DNA of 64,000 nt from Candidatus Pelagisphaera phototrophica (GTDB taxonomy: Bacteria > Verrucomicrobiota > Verrucomicrobiia > Opitutales > Opitutaceae), in contig NZ_CP076039.1 in NCBI RefSeq assembly GCF_014529625.1, forward strand, positions 1,240,001 through 1,304,000. Reading direction: 5' to 3'. This document shows, piece by piece, positions 1 to 7,964 of this stretch. Each line of letters begins with the position of its first letter. Positions within the stretch are counted from its first letter, which is position 1. The notes under the pieces were generated by a model. It did not search any database, was not told the origin of the DNA, and was given only the letters and a program-made list of their open reading frames with translations. The position numbers were made by a program, and so were the translations under genes.

Positions 1-230
1 GTACCCTCCATTAAGTAGCGTTGATCTTCGGCTTCTTCGAAATTCTTCATATACTCTGCGTAACAAAAATTATTAGCTTTATTTAAGTGGTGCAGATTCT
101 CCCAATCACCTGGTTCCTTTCTTTTGGAGGGGAAGATATCTGGATGCTGAGCCAGAGTGTCAAAAAGGGTCGTGGTTCCGGTTTTAGGAAATCCGACAAT
201 AAATAAATTGGGTAGTCGATTCTGTTGCAT
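1..230 (-). CDS. Sulfotransferase, N-terminal part (runs off window)
   Basis: Seen: reading from an ATG at 228-230 the frame stays open to the window edge (76 codons) and begins MQQNRLPNLFIVGFPKTGTT. Known: G-F-P-K-T-G-T-T is the PAPS 5'-phosphosulfate-binding loop of cytosolic-type and bacterial sulfotransferases, which move sulfate from PAPS to a carbohydrate or lipid hydroxyl. The rest of the protein, including the 3'-phosphate site, lies outside the window. It is followed on the same strand by nothing; the GT4 gene lies upstream on the same strand, 35 bp away, so both may belong to one surface-glycan operon. Inference: it sulfates an exopolysaccharide or O-antigen sugar. The substrate cannot be read from the sequence. 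Confidence 0.8.
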   Translation of the reverse strand, partial: MQQNRLPNLFIVGFPKTGTTTLFDTLAQHPDIFPSKRKEPGDWENLHHLNKANNFCYAEYMKNFEEAEDQRYLMEG

Positions 231-265
231 TGGCTATTAAAGTTACGTTAAAAGAATTAGCTTAT

Positions 266-1444
266 TTATGAACGTCTCTTGTCGTTAATTAATTTTTGGT
301 AAAGTTGATCTGTATTTTTGGACATGACTAAATAGTCGTAATTATTTTTAAATGTTTCTCGTGCAGCATGCCTCATTGTATTAAGCAAGACCCGATCATT
401 AATTAGACTGATAACACATTTAGTAATTTGTTTACAGTCATTTATTCCGATTGTAAAGCCATCTACACCATTGGTAATAACTTCTGGAATTCCTCCCGCT
501 ACAGTGGCAACTGAAGGAACCCCATACATCATAGCCTCCACATAAATTAAACCAAATGATTCATAAACTGATGGCACAACCAAAATATCAGCCTCCTTAT
601 AAAAAAGATCGAGCATTAGATCGTCAACAAAGCCATGAAAAGTTACCGCTTCTGAATAGTCGCTTAAGTTTTCATTAAAGAATTGTTGAAATTTAATGTC
701 GCCTGGGGCGTGCGCTCTATCTGTGCCAATAATATCAACCTGAATATTTTGATATTGCTTATGTATGTAAGAAATAGATTTTAGGAAAGCCAGTGTGCCT
801 TTTCGGTGTTCAAGCCGACTCACATACAATATTTTAAAGAGATTACACTGGGACTTTAATACTTTATCATTGGGATTCTTATCGATGATACCCAAGCTCA
901 AAATACGAATATCACTTATATTAATATTATATTTATCAGAGATAGTTTTAGCATGAAAACGGGTTGAAGTTACTAATTGCTTTGCCTTCCTACAAGACCA
1001 TTCCTCAAATCTACAAGCCATTTTGTCGCCAAAACCTATTTCTTTACCATTTATGCGTAAGATTTCAAAAAGAGGAGTATGTGCTCGCACTACAGTAGGA
1101 ATGTCTAGTAATAACTGAGAGACAATTCCTGGGGCTTCCCAATTAGGGAATTCTATTACTTCTATAGGCGAAAATTTGTGAAGCCTTTTAATTAGTTGAT
1201 AAATTTGAGTGCTCCAGCGTAACCCTGGAAAATATGGTTCGACCAAAGGTAAAGTTTTTTTAGGTAAACGATGAATAAGCAACGAGCCCTCTTGTTCGGT
1301 TGTATAAAATTTATGGCTGGTTGCCGTAATAACATGAACTGTATGTCCAAGCGCTACTAAGCCTTTAGAAAGATTAAAAATATAAGTGCCTATTCCACCT
1401 CCATTTTCTGGCGGAAATCGCGTACTAATCAGACATATATTCAC
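266..1444 (-). CDS. Glycosyltransferase family 4 (GT-B)
   Basis: A 392-residue GT-B glycosyltransferase acting in the cytoplasm on surface-polysaccharide assembly. The N-terminus (ISTRFPPENGGGIGTYI) carries the glycine-rich loop of the GT4 N-domain. The C-terminal nucleotide-sugar domain has the E-x7-E signature ESFGLIYVE (about residue 290) followed by GVPSVAT and GGIPEV, as in GT4 enzymes. Length is normal for the family. It lies between the partial sulfotransferase and the pyruvyl-transferase-like gene on the same strand, with 35 and 24 bp gaps, so one operon is likely. The region is clearly more AT-rich than the core of the window, which fits horizontally acquired glycan genes. Donor and acceptor sugars are unknown. 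Confidence 0.88.
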   Translation of the reverse strand: MNICLISTRFPPENGGGIGTYIFNLSKGLVALGHTVHVITATSHKFYTTEQEGSLLIHRLPKKTLPLVEPYFPGLRWSTQIYQLIKRLHKFSPIEVIEFPNWEAPGIVSQLLLDIPTVVRAHTPLFEILRINGKEIGFGDKMACRFEEWSCRKAKQLVTSTRFHAKTISDKYNINISDIRILSLGIIDKNPNDKVLKSQCNLFKILYVSRLEHRKGTLAFLKSISYIHKQYQNIQVDIIGTDRAHAPGDIKFQQFFNENLSDYSEAVTFHGFVDDLMLDLFYKEADILVVPSVYESFGLIYVEAMMYGVPSVATVAGGIPEVITNGVDGFTIGINDCKQITKCVISLINDRVLLNTMRHAARETFKNNYDYLVMSKNTDQLYQKLINDKRRS

Positions 1445-1468
1445 AAAGAGCCCCTTTAGAAGTTAGAT

Positions 1469-2287
1469 TTATTGATACAAGGTAAGTGTTTTTTTATAGA
1501 ATTCATTATTTAAAAGTCTGCACTCCTCTAAAGCATTATCATAAATGGTGCTCTTTTCAAGTAATTCGGACCATTCTTCAATTCCTCCCATGGGAACATC
1601 ATACGAAAACAAATCGAACTTATTTGAGAATGGCACAGCCACAACTTTTTTCTTTAGAAGTAATGCCCAATACATGCCATGATAACTATTAGTTATTACA
1701 TAGTTTGCTGAACCCAGAAACTTAACTACCTCTTCGAAGTCCTGATTATTATTAGTCATCTTAGGCTTAGTATCTAAGTCGCTAGTGCTTAGAGGTATGT
1801 GCTCATGCTCGTAAATCACAATATCATTCCTTAAACCTAGATTCATACCAAGGGCAGGATGCATACAACTTGAACAAGGTAAGTAGTTCAAGCCTTCTAT
1901 TTTATCCCTAACTCCCCAAAGTTTGGATGCTCGAAGTAAAGCTTTTGAGCTACTATTCAACCTAGAAATATTTTCATTATAATGTTTATTGTGCCCAACA
2001 CCCCAGTAAATGATTGAATCGGGTTTCAGATTCGTTATATAGTTTAATTCCTTTTCGAAATAACTATTATCGAGCAATCCCCCACCGCCAAAAATAATAT
2101 GCAGTTTTTCTAGCTTCAACTTGCACAAGTATTTAGTAAAAAAAACAGATTTATAAGCATCACAAATATCAATAACTTTTGTTTTATTATCATATTTAAA
2201 ATATTTTAATGGCGACGACAATAAATCTCCGATATTGTTTACACTATTACGATGAACATTAATTATCATTGCTGATAGGAAATTCAA
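1469..2287 (-). CDS. Polysaccharide pyruvyl transferase family protein
   Basis: A 272-residue protein with the hallmarks of the polysaccharide pyruvyl transferase family: an early NNIGDLLSSPL segment, the glycine run IIFGGGGLLDN (about residue 65), and late VITNSYHGMYWALLLKKKVV, where the SYHG histidine region is conserved in the family. Members either put pyruvate ketals on sugars of exopolysaccharides or have other transferase roles, so the exact reaction is inferred. Two starts are possible: M1 (MNFLSAM) or M7 (MIINVHRNS); the conserved part begins just after M7, so the later start is plausible. It is probably first in the operon with the GT4 and sulfotransferase genes. Codon use is AT-rich. 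Confidence 0.72.
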   Translation of the reverse strand: MNFLSAMIINVHRNSVNNIGDLLSSPLKYFKYDNKTKVIDICDAYKSVFFTKYLCKLKLEKLHIIFGGGGLLDNSYFEKELNYITNLKPDSIIYWGVGHNKHYNENISRLNSSSKALLRASKLWGVRDKIEGLNYLPCSSCMHPALGMNLGLRNDIVIYEHEHIPLSTSDLDTKPKMTNNNQDFEEVVKFLGSANYVITNSYHGMYWALLLKKKVVAVPFSNKFDLFSYDVPMGGIEEWSELLEKSTIYDNALEECRLLNNEFYKKTLTLYQ

Positions 2288-2992
2288 TTGTTTTGATTCA
2301 ATTAGGAGGGAAGGGTTAAGAAGGATATTATTGAAAGTGTGTAAGGTTTTAGAAAACTATATAAAAGATTATTTTTACGAAGTAAACATTGAAAACATAT
2401 CGATAATTGAGAAATTACTTGAATTACAGAATGGGTAAAGCTAACAAAGTTGTAGCTAAAAACAAGGGTATAGTTGAAAATTTTAAGTTCCGTAAACTTG
2501 GATTAGAGTCCACTAAAAGTAAAAAAAATAAAAAATTGTTAATAAGGTAGATATTAATAGGTTTGAAATGGATGGGAAGGTATATTTTAAAGTAAAGATT
2601 ACAATCGGGTTTAGGATGGATATAGAGGATGCAGGCCCGAACTTTTAGAAGGTGCTAATCAATTTTAAAAAAATTATTTATAACAGGTTGAAAATTGACA
2701 AGGTCTTCAGGAGCCTGCATGTTAAATGTTGAAATTTATTAAAATTCTGTACAGGCATGGCTTCAATGTGCTCCGGTTTAATCCTAATGGAAAAATAAAT
2801 GGTGTTGCCTGGGTTGGAGATCCCTTAAACGTTTATAGAAGGTTGACTTCATTTAAAGTTAAGTTATAAAGATTAAGCACCTTATGTTTGTAATGTGGAT
2901 TGTTTCTAAAAATTGGATTTATAAAAATATTATTGAACTAATTCATGTATAAAAAAGTTTTGTGGTAGGTTTTCCAAAGAAAGCAAGACGAT
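2288..2992. other. AT-rich gap with decayed coding-like fragments
   Basis: About 700 bp between the pyruvyl-transferase-like gene and the next sulfotransferase with no complete gene. On the + strand there are short coding-like stretches broken by stops: one reading YFYEVNIENISIIEKLL near 2368-2440, a lysine-rich 39-codon ORF from ATG 2431, a segment reading EMDGKVYFKVKITIG near 2569, and a 47-codon ORF 2726-2869 beginning MLKFIKILYRHGFNVLRF. I could not assign any to a family. They look like remains of one or more glycan-modification genes, but that is inference. Confidence 0.4.
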
Positions 2993-3610
2993 ATGATCAT
3001 TTCGCACACTAAGAAATTTATTTTTTTTAAACCTAGAAAGGTTGCGGGTACCAGTATTGAAATATACCTATCAAAATATATGGAGGAAAATGATGTTGTG
3101 ACCCGACTCTCCGATTTTAATACCAGTTTTGATGAGACAAATTATAGAATAGAGGCTAAAAATGAAGGTAGTTTCTTTAACCATATACACCCAATACAAG
3201 TGTTGAAGAATATCGGTTTGATCAAATATTTCTTTTATTATAAATTTACCGTTATTCGTAACCCCTTTGATACTCTGGTATCAATGTTTCATTTTAGGAA
3301 ATCCAGAAATTTAGGCTTCGATGAGTTCGTCAAAAATATAGGAATAGATAACAGTCCCTTTTATTATTTAACAATTCGGCACCGTCCGATAATGAAGTCG
3401 AGTAATTTTTATATCAGATATGAGAACCTAGAAGAAGACTTTAATCGGGTTTGTGAAATTATTGGTATCCCTCAGGGCGAATTACCAAGAACCAAAACAA
3501 AATACCGAAAATCAAAAAATAATTACAGGTCCTATTACGACGAAGAATTAAAACAATTTGTACTTAAAAAGTATAGGTATATTTTTAAAGATTTTAACTA
3601 TAAATTTTAG
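2993..3610 (+). CDS. Sulfotransferase family 2-like protein
   Basis: A 205-residue PAPS-dependent sulfotransferase. Both cofactor signatures are visible: the 5'-phosphosulfate loop FKPRKVAGTSIEIYL at about residues 12-26, where K-V-A-G-T-S takes the place of the usual P-K-T-G-T-S, and the 3'-phosphate motif FTVIRNPFDTLVSMF at about residues 84-98. The K-x-A-G-T-S form and small size match the Sulfotransfer_2 group, which sulfates carbohydrates. The C-terminus ends in a basic KKYRYIFKDFNYKF stretch and no membrane anchor is present, so it should be cytoplasmic. It stands alone on the + strand, next to decayed sequence upstream and a convergent short ORF downstream. The very low GC suggests acquisition by transfer. 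Confidence 0.82.
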   Translation: MIISHTKKFIFFKPRKVAGTSIEIYLSKYMEENDVVTRLSDFNTSFDETNYRIEAKNEGSFFNHIHPIQVLKNIGLIKYFFYYKFTVIRNPFDTLVSMFHFRKSRNLGFDEFVKNIGIDNSPFYYLTIRHRPIMKSSNFYIRYENLEEDFNRVCEIIGIPQGELPRTKTKYRKSKNNYRSYYDEELKQFVLKKYRYIFKDFNYKF

Positions 3611-3612
3611 AA

Positions 3613-3789
3613 CTACTGAAGATTCTTTTTGTGATTTAATAATTGGAACTTTATCTGGCCTATTTGATTCGGAGGGAAAGGAATAAAAGTTCCCATCCTT
3701 GCCAACTCAATAAATAATTTCCTTGTTCTAGAGAATAATTGTTCTGAAAAAGGATGTAGGTCCATCGCGTAGCCTGTCAAATCTCTCAT
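3613..3789 (-). CDS. Short ORF, 58 aa, unidentified (possible fragment)
   Basis: An open frame starting ATG 3787-3789 and ending TAG 3613-3615, reading MRDLTGYAMDLHPFSEQLFS and later FIPFPPNQIGQIKFQLLN. It ends 2 bp from the convergent sulfotransferase stop. The composition looks coding rather than random, but I recognise no family. It could be the C-terminal remnant of a larger gene, since the rest of this 320 bp gap (3611-3930) shows nothing else. Confidence 0.25.
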   Translation of the reverse strand: MRDLTGYAMDLHPFSEQLFSRTRKLFIELARMGTFIPFPPNQIGQIKFQLLNHKKNLQ

Positions 3790-3930
3790 GCTTGTGATCG
3801 CGCCCGATCCTCACTTTGAAAAAATGAAAATTACATTGGCCTATAGTACTACAGTTAGCAAAATTATATTCGTTTTAAAATGTGCGCTTCTCATCACGCA
3901 TCACTCATCATTTTTGAACTAATTTTTCTA

Positions 3931-4233
3931 TCAGTTAAATAGTATGTTTTTGTCCGAGCACCTGTACTCGTCCTGAACGAAACGGTGCGGATAGAGGCCA
4001 GTCAGGATGGAAGCACGTGTCGGACTGCACATTGCACCAGCCGTGTGATAATCGGTTAAACGCAATCCCCTTAAAGCTAGAGCATCAATGTGCGGCGTTG
4101 CATTGAGCTGGCTCCCGTAGCAGCCGAAGTCTCCGTAGCCAATATCATCGCCGACGATAAAGACGATGTTCGGTGGCTTAGCGTGGGAGCAGATCGCCAC
4201 CGCGAGTTAGCAGATGGTGAGCCAACCTTTCAT
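3931..4233 (-). pseudogene. Truncated sulfatase with stop codon in its signal peptide
   Basis: The N-terminal part of a type I (formylglycine) sulfatase. Reading from ATG 4231-4233 gives MKGWLTIC, then TAA at 4207-4209, then in the same frame LAVAICSHAKPPNIVFIVGDD. The nonsense codon therefore falls inside what was the signal peptide. The downstream part has the metal-binding DDIGYGDFGCYG and the formylglycine motif CSPTRASILTG, then GLYPHRF, but the frame stops after about 90 residues where an intact sulfatase has 450 or more. It lies 8 bp after the stop of the FG-GAP/sialidase gene, so it was probably the second gene of that operon. Two independent lesions make it a clear pseudogene. An intact version would have cleaved sulfate esters from polysaccharide in the periplasm. 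Confidence 0.85.
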
Positions 4234-4241
4234 GACGACGA

Positions 4242-7200
4242 CTACTCGGATTCGAGATTGAGAACCTTACCTGATACCAGTTTTCCGGGATCAGCGACGA
4301 CGTGTTTCACCTTTTGGCGATTCCACGTGTAGGTCATATGAATGAGCCCGTCGCTGGACTGGATCATGGCCGGGTAGGAAAATTCGCCAGTGTTCTCATT
4401 CTCAATCGTGGCGACTTCCTTCCACTCCAACCCGTCTTCGCTGACAGCGAGGTTGAGAACGTTGCGTTGTCCCCAGCCTTCAGCCCGATCAGGGCGGCCG
4501 CCGGTGTGGTTGTAGAGCAAGAGGTGCCGACCGTCTTTTAGCGTGATCGATTCAATGCCGGAATTGTTGTTCGGTAGTTCGATCAGTTTGAGCTCGCTCC
4601 AGGTGCGCCCTCCATCCTTCGAAATACTCTCGGCGATCTGTTCGTGTTTCGAGCGCATGAGAGCCCGAAGCGAACCATCACTATGAGTCAACAGGGTTGG
4701 TTGGATGACCTGATAGGGTTGAGTCTTGGGTTCGATGCGTTTCCACGAGGTTCCGAGCTCTGGTCGTGAATGATCCGTCAGGATCTCGAAGTGGAAGCGC
4801 CAGTCGTGAGCATGCTCGGTAGACGAGGGGCACAGCAAGTCTCCGTTTTCAAGAAAGAGAGGTTTGCAGCGAACTGGTCCATCAATGGTGGAAGGAAGTC
4901 TTCTGCGCTCACGGAAAGAACGACCGTAGTCATAGCTGAGTATAACCTCGCCCCACCAGGTGCGGGGATTCGGTCCCACTTTGAAGAAAAGCATCGTCGG
5001 AGCATCTCCAGGTGGCTGAACGAGAACCGGATTCCAACAAGGATGACGGAGATCTTCGTGCTGAATCCCGTTGGCCCATTCCTGAGGAGACGACCAGCCG
5101 GAGCCGTCGTTGTAGCTGGACCAGATGCCTACGTCAGGATGTTTCTCTTTTGTTCCGCCAAACCAGGCGGCAACAAGACCGCGTGGGGTTTCGCAGATGG
5201 TGGATGCGTGGCATTGAGGGAAAGAAGCCTTCTCGTAAATGAATCCTTCGCTGATGAATCCAGGGAAGCGAGGCTTCTTTTTTTCCCTCGGCTTTCGCGC
5301 GGCAATCTGATCTGGCGAGTATTTGATGCAGGCATCGTGTTTGATGTAGTAAATGCGGCCGTTCTCTGCGCCAACGACGAGGTCAGGTTTGCCATCCTGA
5401 TCAAAATCGCACGCAGTTGGGCTCGAGGTGTGTCCGGCAACGTTTCGCCTCGCGAGGTTGCCGACTTTCTTGAGTACGACTTTGCCGTTACGCTCTTCAC
5501 AGTTTCGATACCAAGATGCATTCTCAGAGTTTACAAGGATATCGAGGCGCCCATCACTATCCCAGTCGACGACATCAAGCTTGTAGCGCCCGCTGCGTCC
5601 GGCGGATCTTGTGTTCAAACGGATGGGCTGATTGTCCTCATCAATAAAAATCCGGACTTCGTCAGATGCTCGACTTTGGCAGGTCAGGTAGCCTTCCTGA
5701 TCAAGAATGACCAGATCGAGCTGCCCGTCGCCGTCGAAGTCAGTTGCAAGCGGGGTCGTTCGCCATTGAGTCTGAAGGTTTTCGGCCTTGGCCTGCCACC
5801 AGTACCACTTCGGGGGCGATTCCTCTGTCCAAAAGGTCAGGGGCTCCTCGATCAAACCATTTTTGGTGTTCCGCAGTAACTGGATGCGTGGCCAGATGGA
5901 ATTGTAGAGGATGTCATCACGCCCATCACCGTCCCAGTCTGCAACGGAAAGGGTGGTGTAGCCCCACTTTGCTTCGGCCGGTCCCTGGATTGAGCCGCTG
6001 GGGCCGGCAAGGACACGGAATACTTTTCCATCGGCCTCGATCAACTCAGGAGCACTCCATTGAGTGCCGGTTCCATCGAGATTACTGAAAACAGCGATAT
6101 TGCCCGCGGTATTGCCAACAACGAGGTCTTCGTCTCCGTCCCTGTCCCAGTCGTGAGCGTAAGGGGTGGCAAGAGCACCAAATTTTAGGGTTTCAGCCTC
6201 TTGTTGGAAGTATGCTGGCTGCTTGAAAACCGGAGCTCCGTTACTGATCTTACCCGTATGTTCCACCAATGCCACTCGACCGTCTTCGTCTCCGACGATG
6301 AGGTCCTGATCCCCGTCACCATCCCAGTCGATCGCGGTCGGAACGATCATCTGCAGGTGCATCACGAGGGGTGAGTTGTCTTCTCCATTCAGCTTAAATC
6401 CAGTGGTATATGAGGGCTTTTCACGCGAGCCGATATTTTGGAAGTAGGTGAAGCCATCAAGAAACTCCCCACAGAGAAGGTCAAGATCCCCATCGCCATC
6501 AAAGTCGGCAAAATTGGGGCTTGGCCAACCGTAAACGTTGACTGGGGATCCTCCTGCTAAAACTTTCTTTGGTTTGCTCGAGTAGTTGCCATTAATGTTT
6601 TCGATGAGGTAGACCCAACCATGTAGCGGCCCATTGCGCCAGCGTCCTTCGGAGTCGTAGGCCTGATCCCAGACGTAGTCTGACCAGTCGCCAATACCAA
6701 CAATGAGATCTTGGTCGCCATCGCCCTCCCAGTCGACGTAGCGCCACATGCGAGCGCGAGTGTTACCGGGATGAAAACGGGCATTATCGTAGATTTTCTT
6801 ACCTTCCGTACCGGCGCCGGTTTCGCGGAAGTTGGGATATTCATAGTTCTCTCTCAGCAAGCACGGTTGTCCATCAACGAAACTGACTTGGACGTTTTGG
6901 CCTGTTGGTCCAAGATAGATAGCTGGTTTGAAGACGGGCATCTTCAGGCCCGGATCCTGGGTTGGATTCTCGAAGTAGTAAAGACCGTTGGTTGGCTTGT
7001 CAGGCCCCGAGACGACAAGATCCATGTCGCCGTCACCATCATAGTCCATCGGGAGTGGCCAGGCCCAGAGGCCTACGCCGAGGTCTACGACGAGACCGGG
7101 ATTATTGTATTTTAGTGGCTGGAGTTTCCAGTCTTCTGCATCTGCTCGGGATACGACCAAGGCCGATACGGTGAGCAAAAAAAGAGAGATTGAGTGATTC

Positions 7201-7286
7201 CCGATTTCGAGGAATTTGGCTCGCTGGGAGTTATCTGATGACATCAGGCAAAGTGTAGAGGGTTTTATTAAGAACGGATTTTGCAA
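4242..7286 (-). CDS. Secreted FG-GAP/VCBS repeat protein fused to a sialidase (BNR) domain
   Basis: A protein of up to 1014 residues in two parts. The first about 660 residues hold nine calcium-binding FG-GAP/VCBS-type repeats of the form D-x-D-G-D-G-x-x-D-L-V-V-G (for example MDYDGDGDMDLVVSGPD, IDWDGDGDQDLIVGDED, CDFDQDGKPDLVVGAENG), which normally fold as a propeller. The last about 330 residues form a BNR-type sialidase-family propeller (GLVAAWFGGTKEKHPDVGIW; ISKDGGRTWSELKL; DGLIHMTYTWNRQKVKHVV). The signal peptide (SISLFLLTVSALVVSRADA) fits better with a start at M15 (7244) than at M1. It was followed in the operon by the decayed sulfatase. Inference: extracellular or periplasmic glycan binding and hydrolysis; this sialidase-like group is large and true sialidase activity is not assured. 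Confidence 0.85.
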   Translation of the reverse strand: MQNPFLIKPSTLCLMSSDNSQRAKFLEIGNHSISLFLLTVSALVVSRADAEDWKLQPLKYNNPGLVVDLGVGLWAWPLPMDYDGDGDMDLVVSGPDKPTNGLYYFENPTQDPGLKMPVFKPAIYLGPTGQNVQVSFVDGQPCLLRENYEYPNFRETGAGTEGKKIYDNARFHPGNTRARMWRYVDWEGDGDQDLIVGIGDWSDYVWDQAYDSEGRWRNGPLHGWVYLIENINGNYSSKPKKVLAGGSPVNVYGWPSPNFADFDGDGDLDLLCGEFLDGFTYFQNIGSREKPSYTTGFKLNGEDNSPLVMHLQMIVPTAIDWDGDGDQDLIVGDEDGRVALVEHTGKISNGAPVFKQPAYFQQEAETLKFGALATPYAHDWDRDGDEDLVVGNTAGNIAVFSNLDGTGTQWSAPELIEADGKVFRVLAGPSGSIQGPAEAKWGYTTLSVADWDGDGRDDILYNSIWPRIQLLRNTKNGLIEEPLTFWTEESPPKWYWWQAKAENLQTQWRTTPLATDFDGDGQLDLVILDQEGYLTCQSRASDEVRIFIDEDNQPIRLNTRSAGRSGRYKLDVVDWDSDGRLDILVNSENASWYRNCEERNGKVVLKKVGNLARRNVAGHTSSPTACDFDQDGKPDLVVGAENGRIYYIKHDACIKYSPDQIAARKPREKKKPRFPGFISEGFIYEKASFPQCHASTICETPRGLVAAWFGGTKEKHPDVGIWSSYNDGSGWSSPQEWANGIQHEDLRHPCWNPVLVQPPGDAPTMLFFKVGPNPRTWWGEVILSYDYGRSFRERRRLPSTIDGPVRCKPLFLENGDLLCPSSTEHAHDWRFHFEILTDHSRPELGTSWKRIEPKTQPYQVIQPTLLTHSDGSLRALMRSKHEQIAESISKDGGRTWSELKLIELPNNNSGIESITLKDGRHLLLYNHTGGRPDRAEGWGQRNVLNLAVSEDGLEWKEVATIENENTGEFSYPAMIQSSDGLIHMTYTWNRQKVKHVVADPGKLVSGKVLNLESE

Positions 7287-7339
7287 TCCTTGTAAATGAG
7301 CAGAAGATACTCAAGTTCGCATTTTTGAGAGCGGCTCAA

Positions 7340-7909
7340 ATGAAATCACTAATCGGAATATGGATTACCCTGATGACACTGGGTCTGGTTGCAGAAGAGG
7401 CGAAGCCGGCCTTTTTCACGGGAGGGGAGACGGAGATTGATGTCAGTGCTGATGATCGGGCGGAGTAGGCTATTCGAAAGTGGACGGATCCCAAAGTGTG
7501 GGAAGAAAAGGATCCTGCAGAAGCCCTATATTACTGGAACTTTAAGGTAGTCGGCCTTCACGTTTTCCGCGTGCTTGCGGCGATCACCGCGGGCTCGGTT
7601 GCTGTAGGCACCGTAGTAGCAAACGAGGTGCTGTCTGGGAGAAGGAATGTGACGCGCGATGGAGAGTGCGAGGTTTTTAGAGAAGCAGTTGCTGGAGACA
7701 GATTGCTGTGTACAAAGTATCCAAATAAAAATTACGGAAAGGCGCCTCGAGGAAAGTGGATGTTATATAATTTGGAAAGCGACCCGAGCCAGGATAGGGA
7801 AGTCGATGCCGATCACCCGGAGATCGTCCAGCAAATGGCATCTGCCTATGAACAGTGGTCGAATAAAGTAAGGCCCTTGTTGATCAATGATGTGGGGTAT
7901 TCTGAGTAG
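7340..7909 (+). pseudogene. Decayed composite: signal-peptide ORF, IS91 scar and sulfatase C-terminal tail
   Basis: One reading frame runs from ATG 7340 (MKSLIGIWITLMTLGLVAEE, a plausible signal peptide) to the stop at 7907-7909, but has a TAG at 7466-7468. Downstream the frame reads AIRKWTDPKVWEEKDPAEAL, then a stretch of unnatural composition, then KWMLYNLESDPSQDREVDAD and HPEIVQQMASAYEQWSNKV. The last part is the typical C-terminal tail of type I sulfatases (L-Y-N-L-E-x-D-P ... H-P-E-I). The odd middle stretch reads as a transposase relic on the other strand (listed separately), so a sulfatase gene was probably disrupted by an insertion that later decayed. The catalytic N-domain is missing. 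It is transcribed away from the sialidase gene. Confidence 0.7.
7548..7680 (-). mobile_element. Remnant of IS91-family (Y2) transposase
   Basis: On the minus strand, about 7548-7680 reads LALSIARHIPSPRQHLVCYY followed by GAYSNRARGDRRKHAENVKA without stops. The H-x-x-x-R-Y-Y-G-x-Y-S-N-R-A-R-G-x-R-R-K pattern is characteristic of the C-terminal part of IS91-type rolling-circle transposases. Only about 45 residues remain, with no start, no tyrosine catalytic region and no visible ends. It lies inside the sulfatase-tail pseudogene on the opposite strand. Confidence 0.6.
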
Positions 7910-7964
7910 TCTGGATTGTTGATAGGAGATTCTATTGAACGAGGGTTATCTTCCAAGGACCGCA

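Noticed and set aside
4770-5879. Long + strand open frame (369 codons) opposite the sialidase part
   Set aside because: It is the antisense of a clearly coding, repeat-rich region; its translation has no family features and is broken by low-complexity runs.
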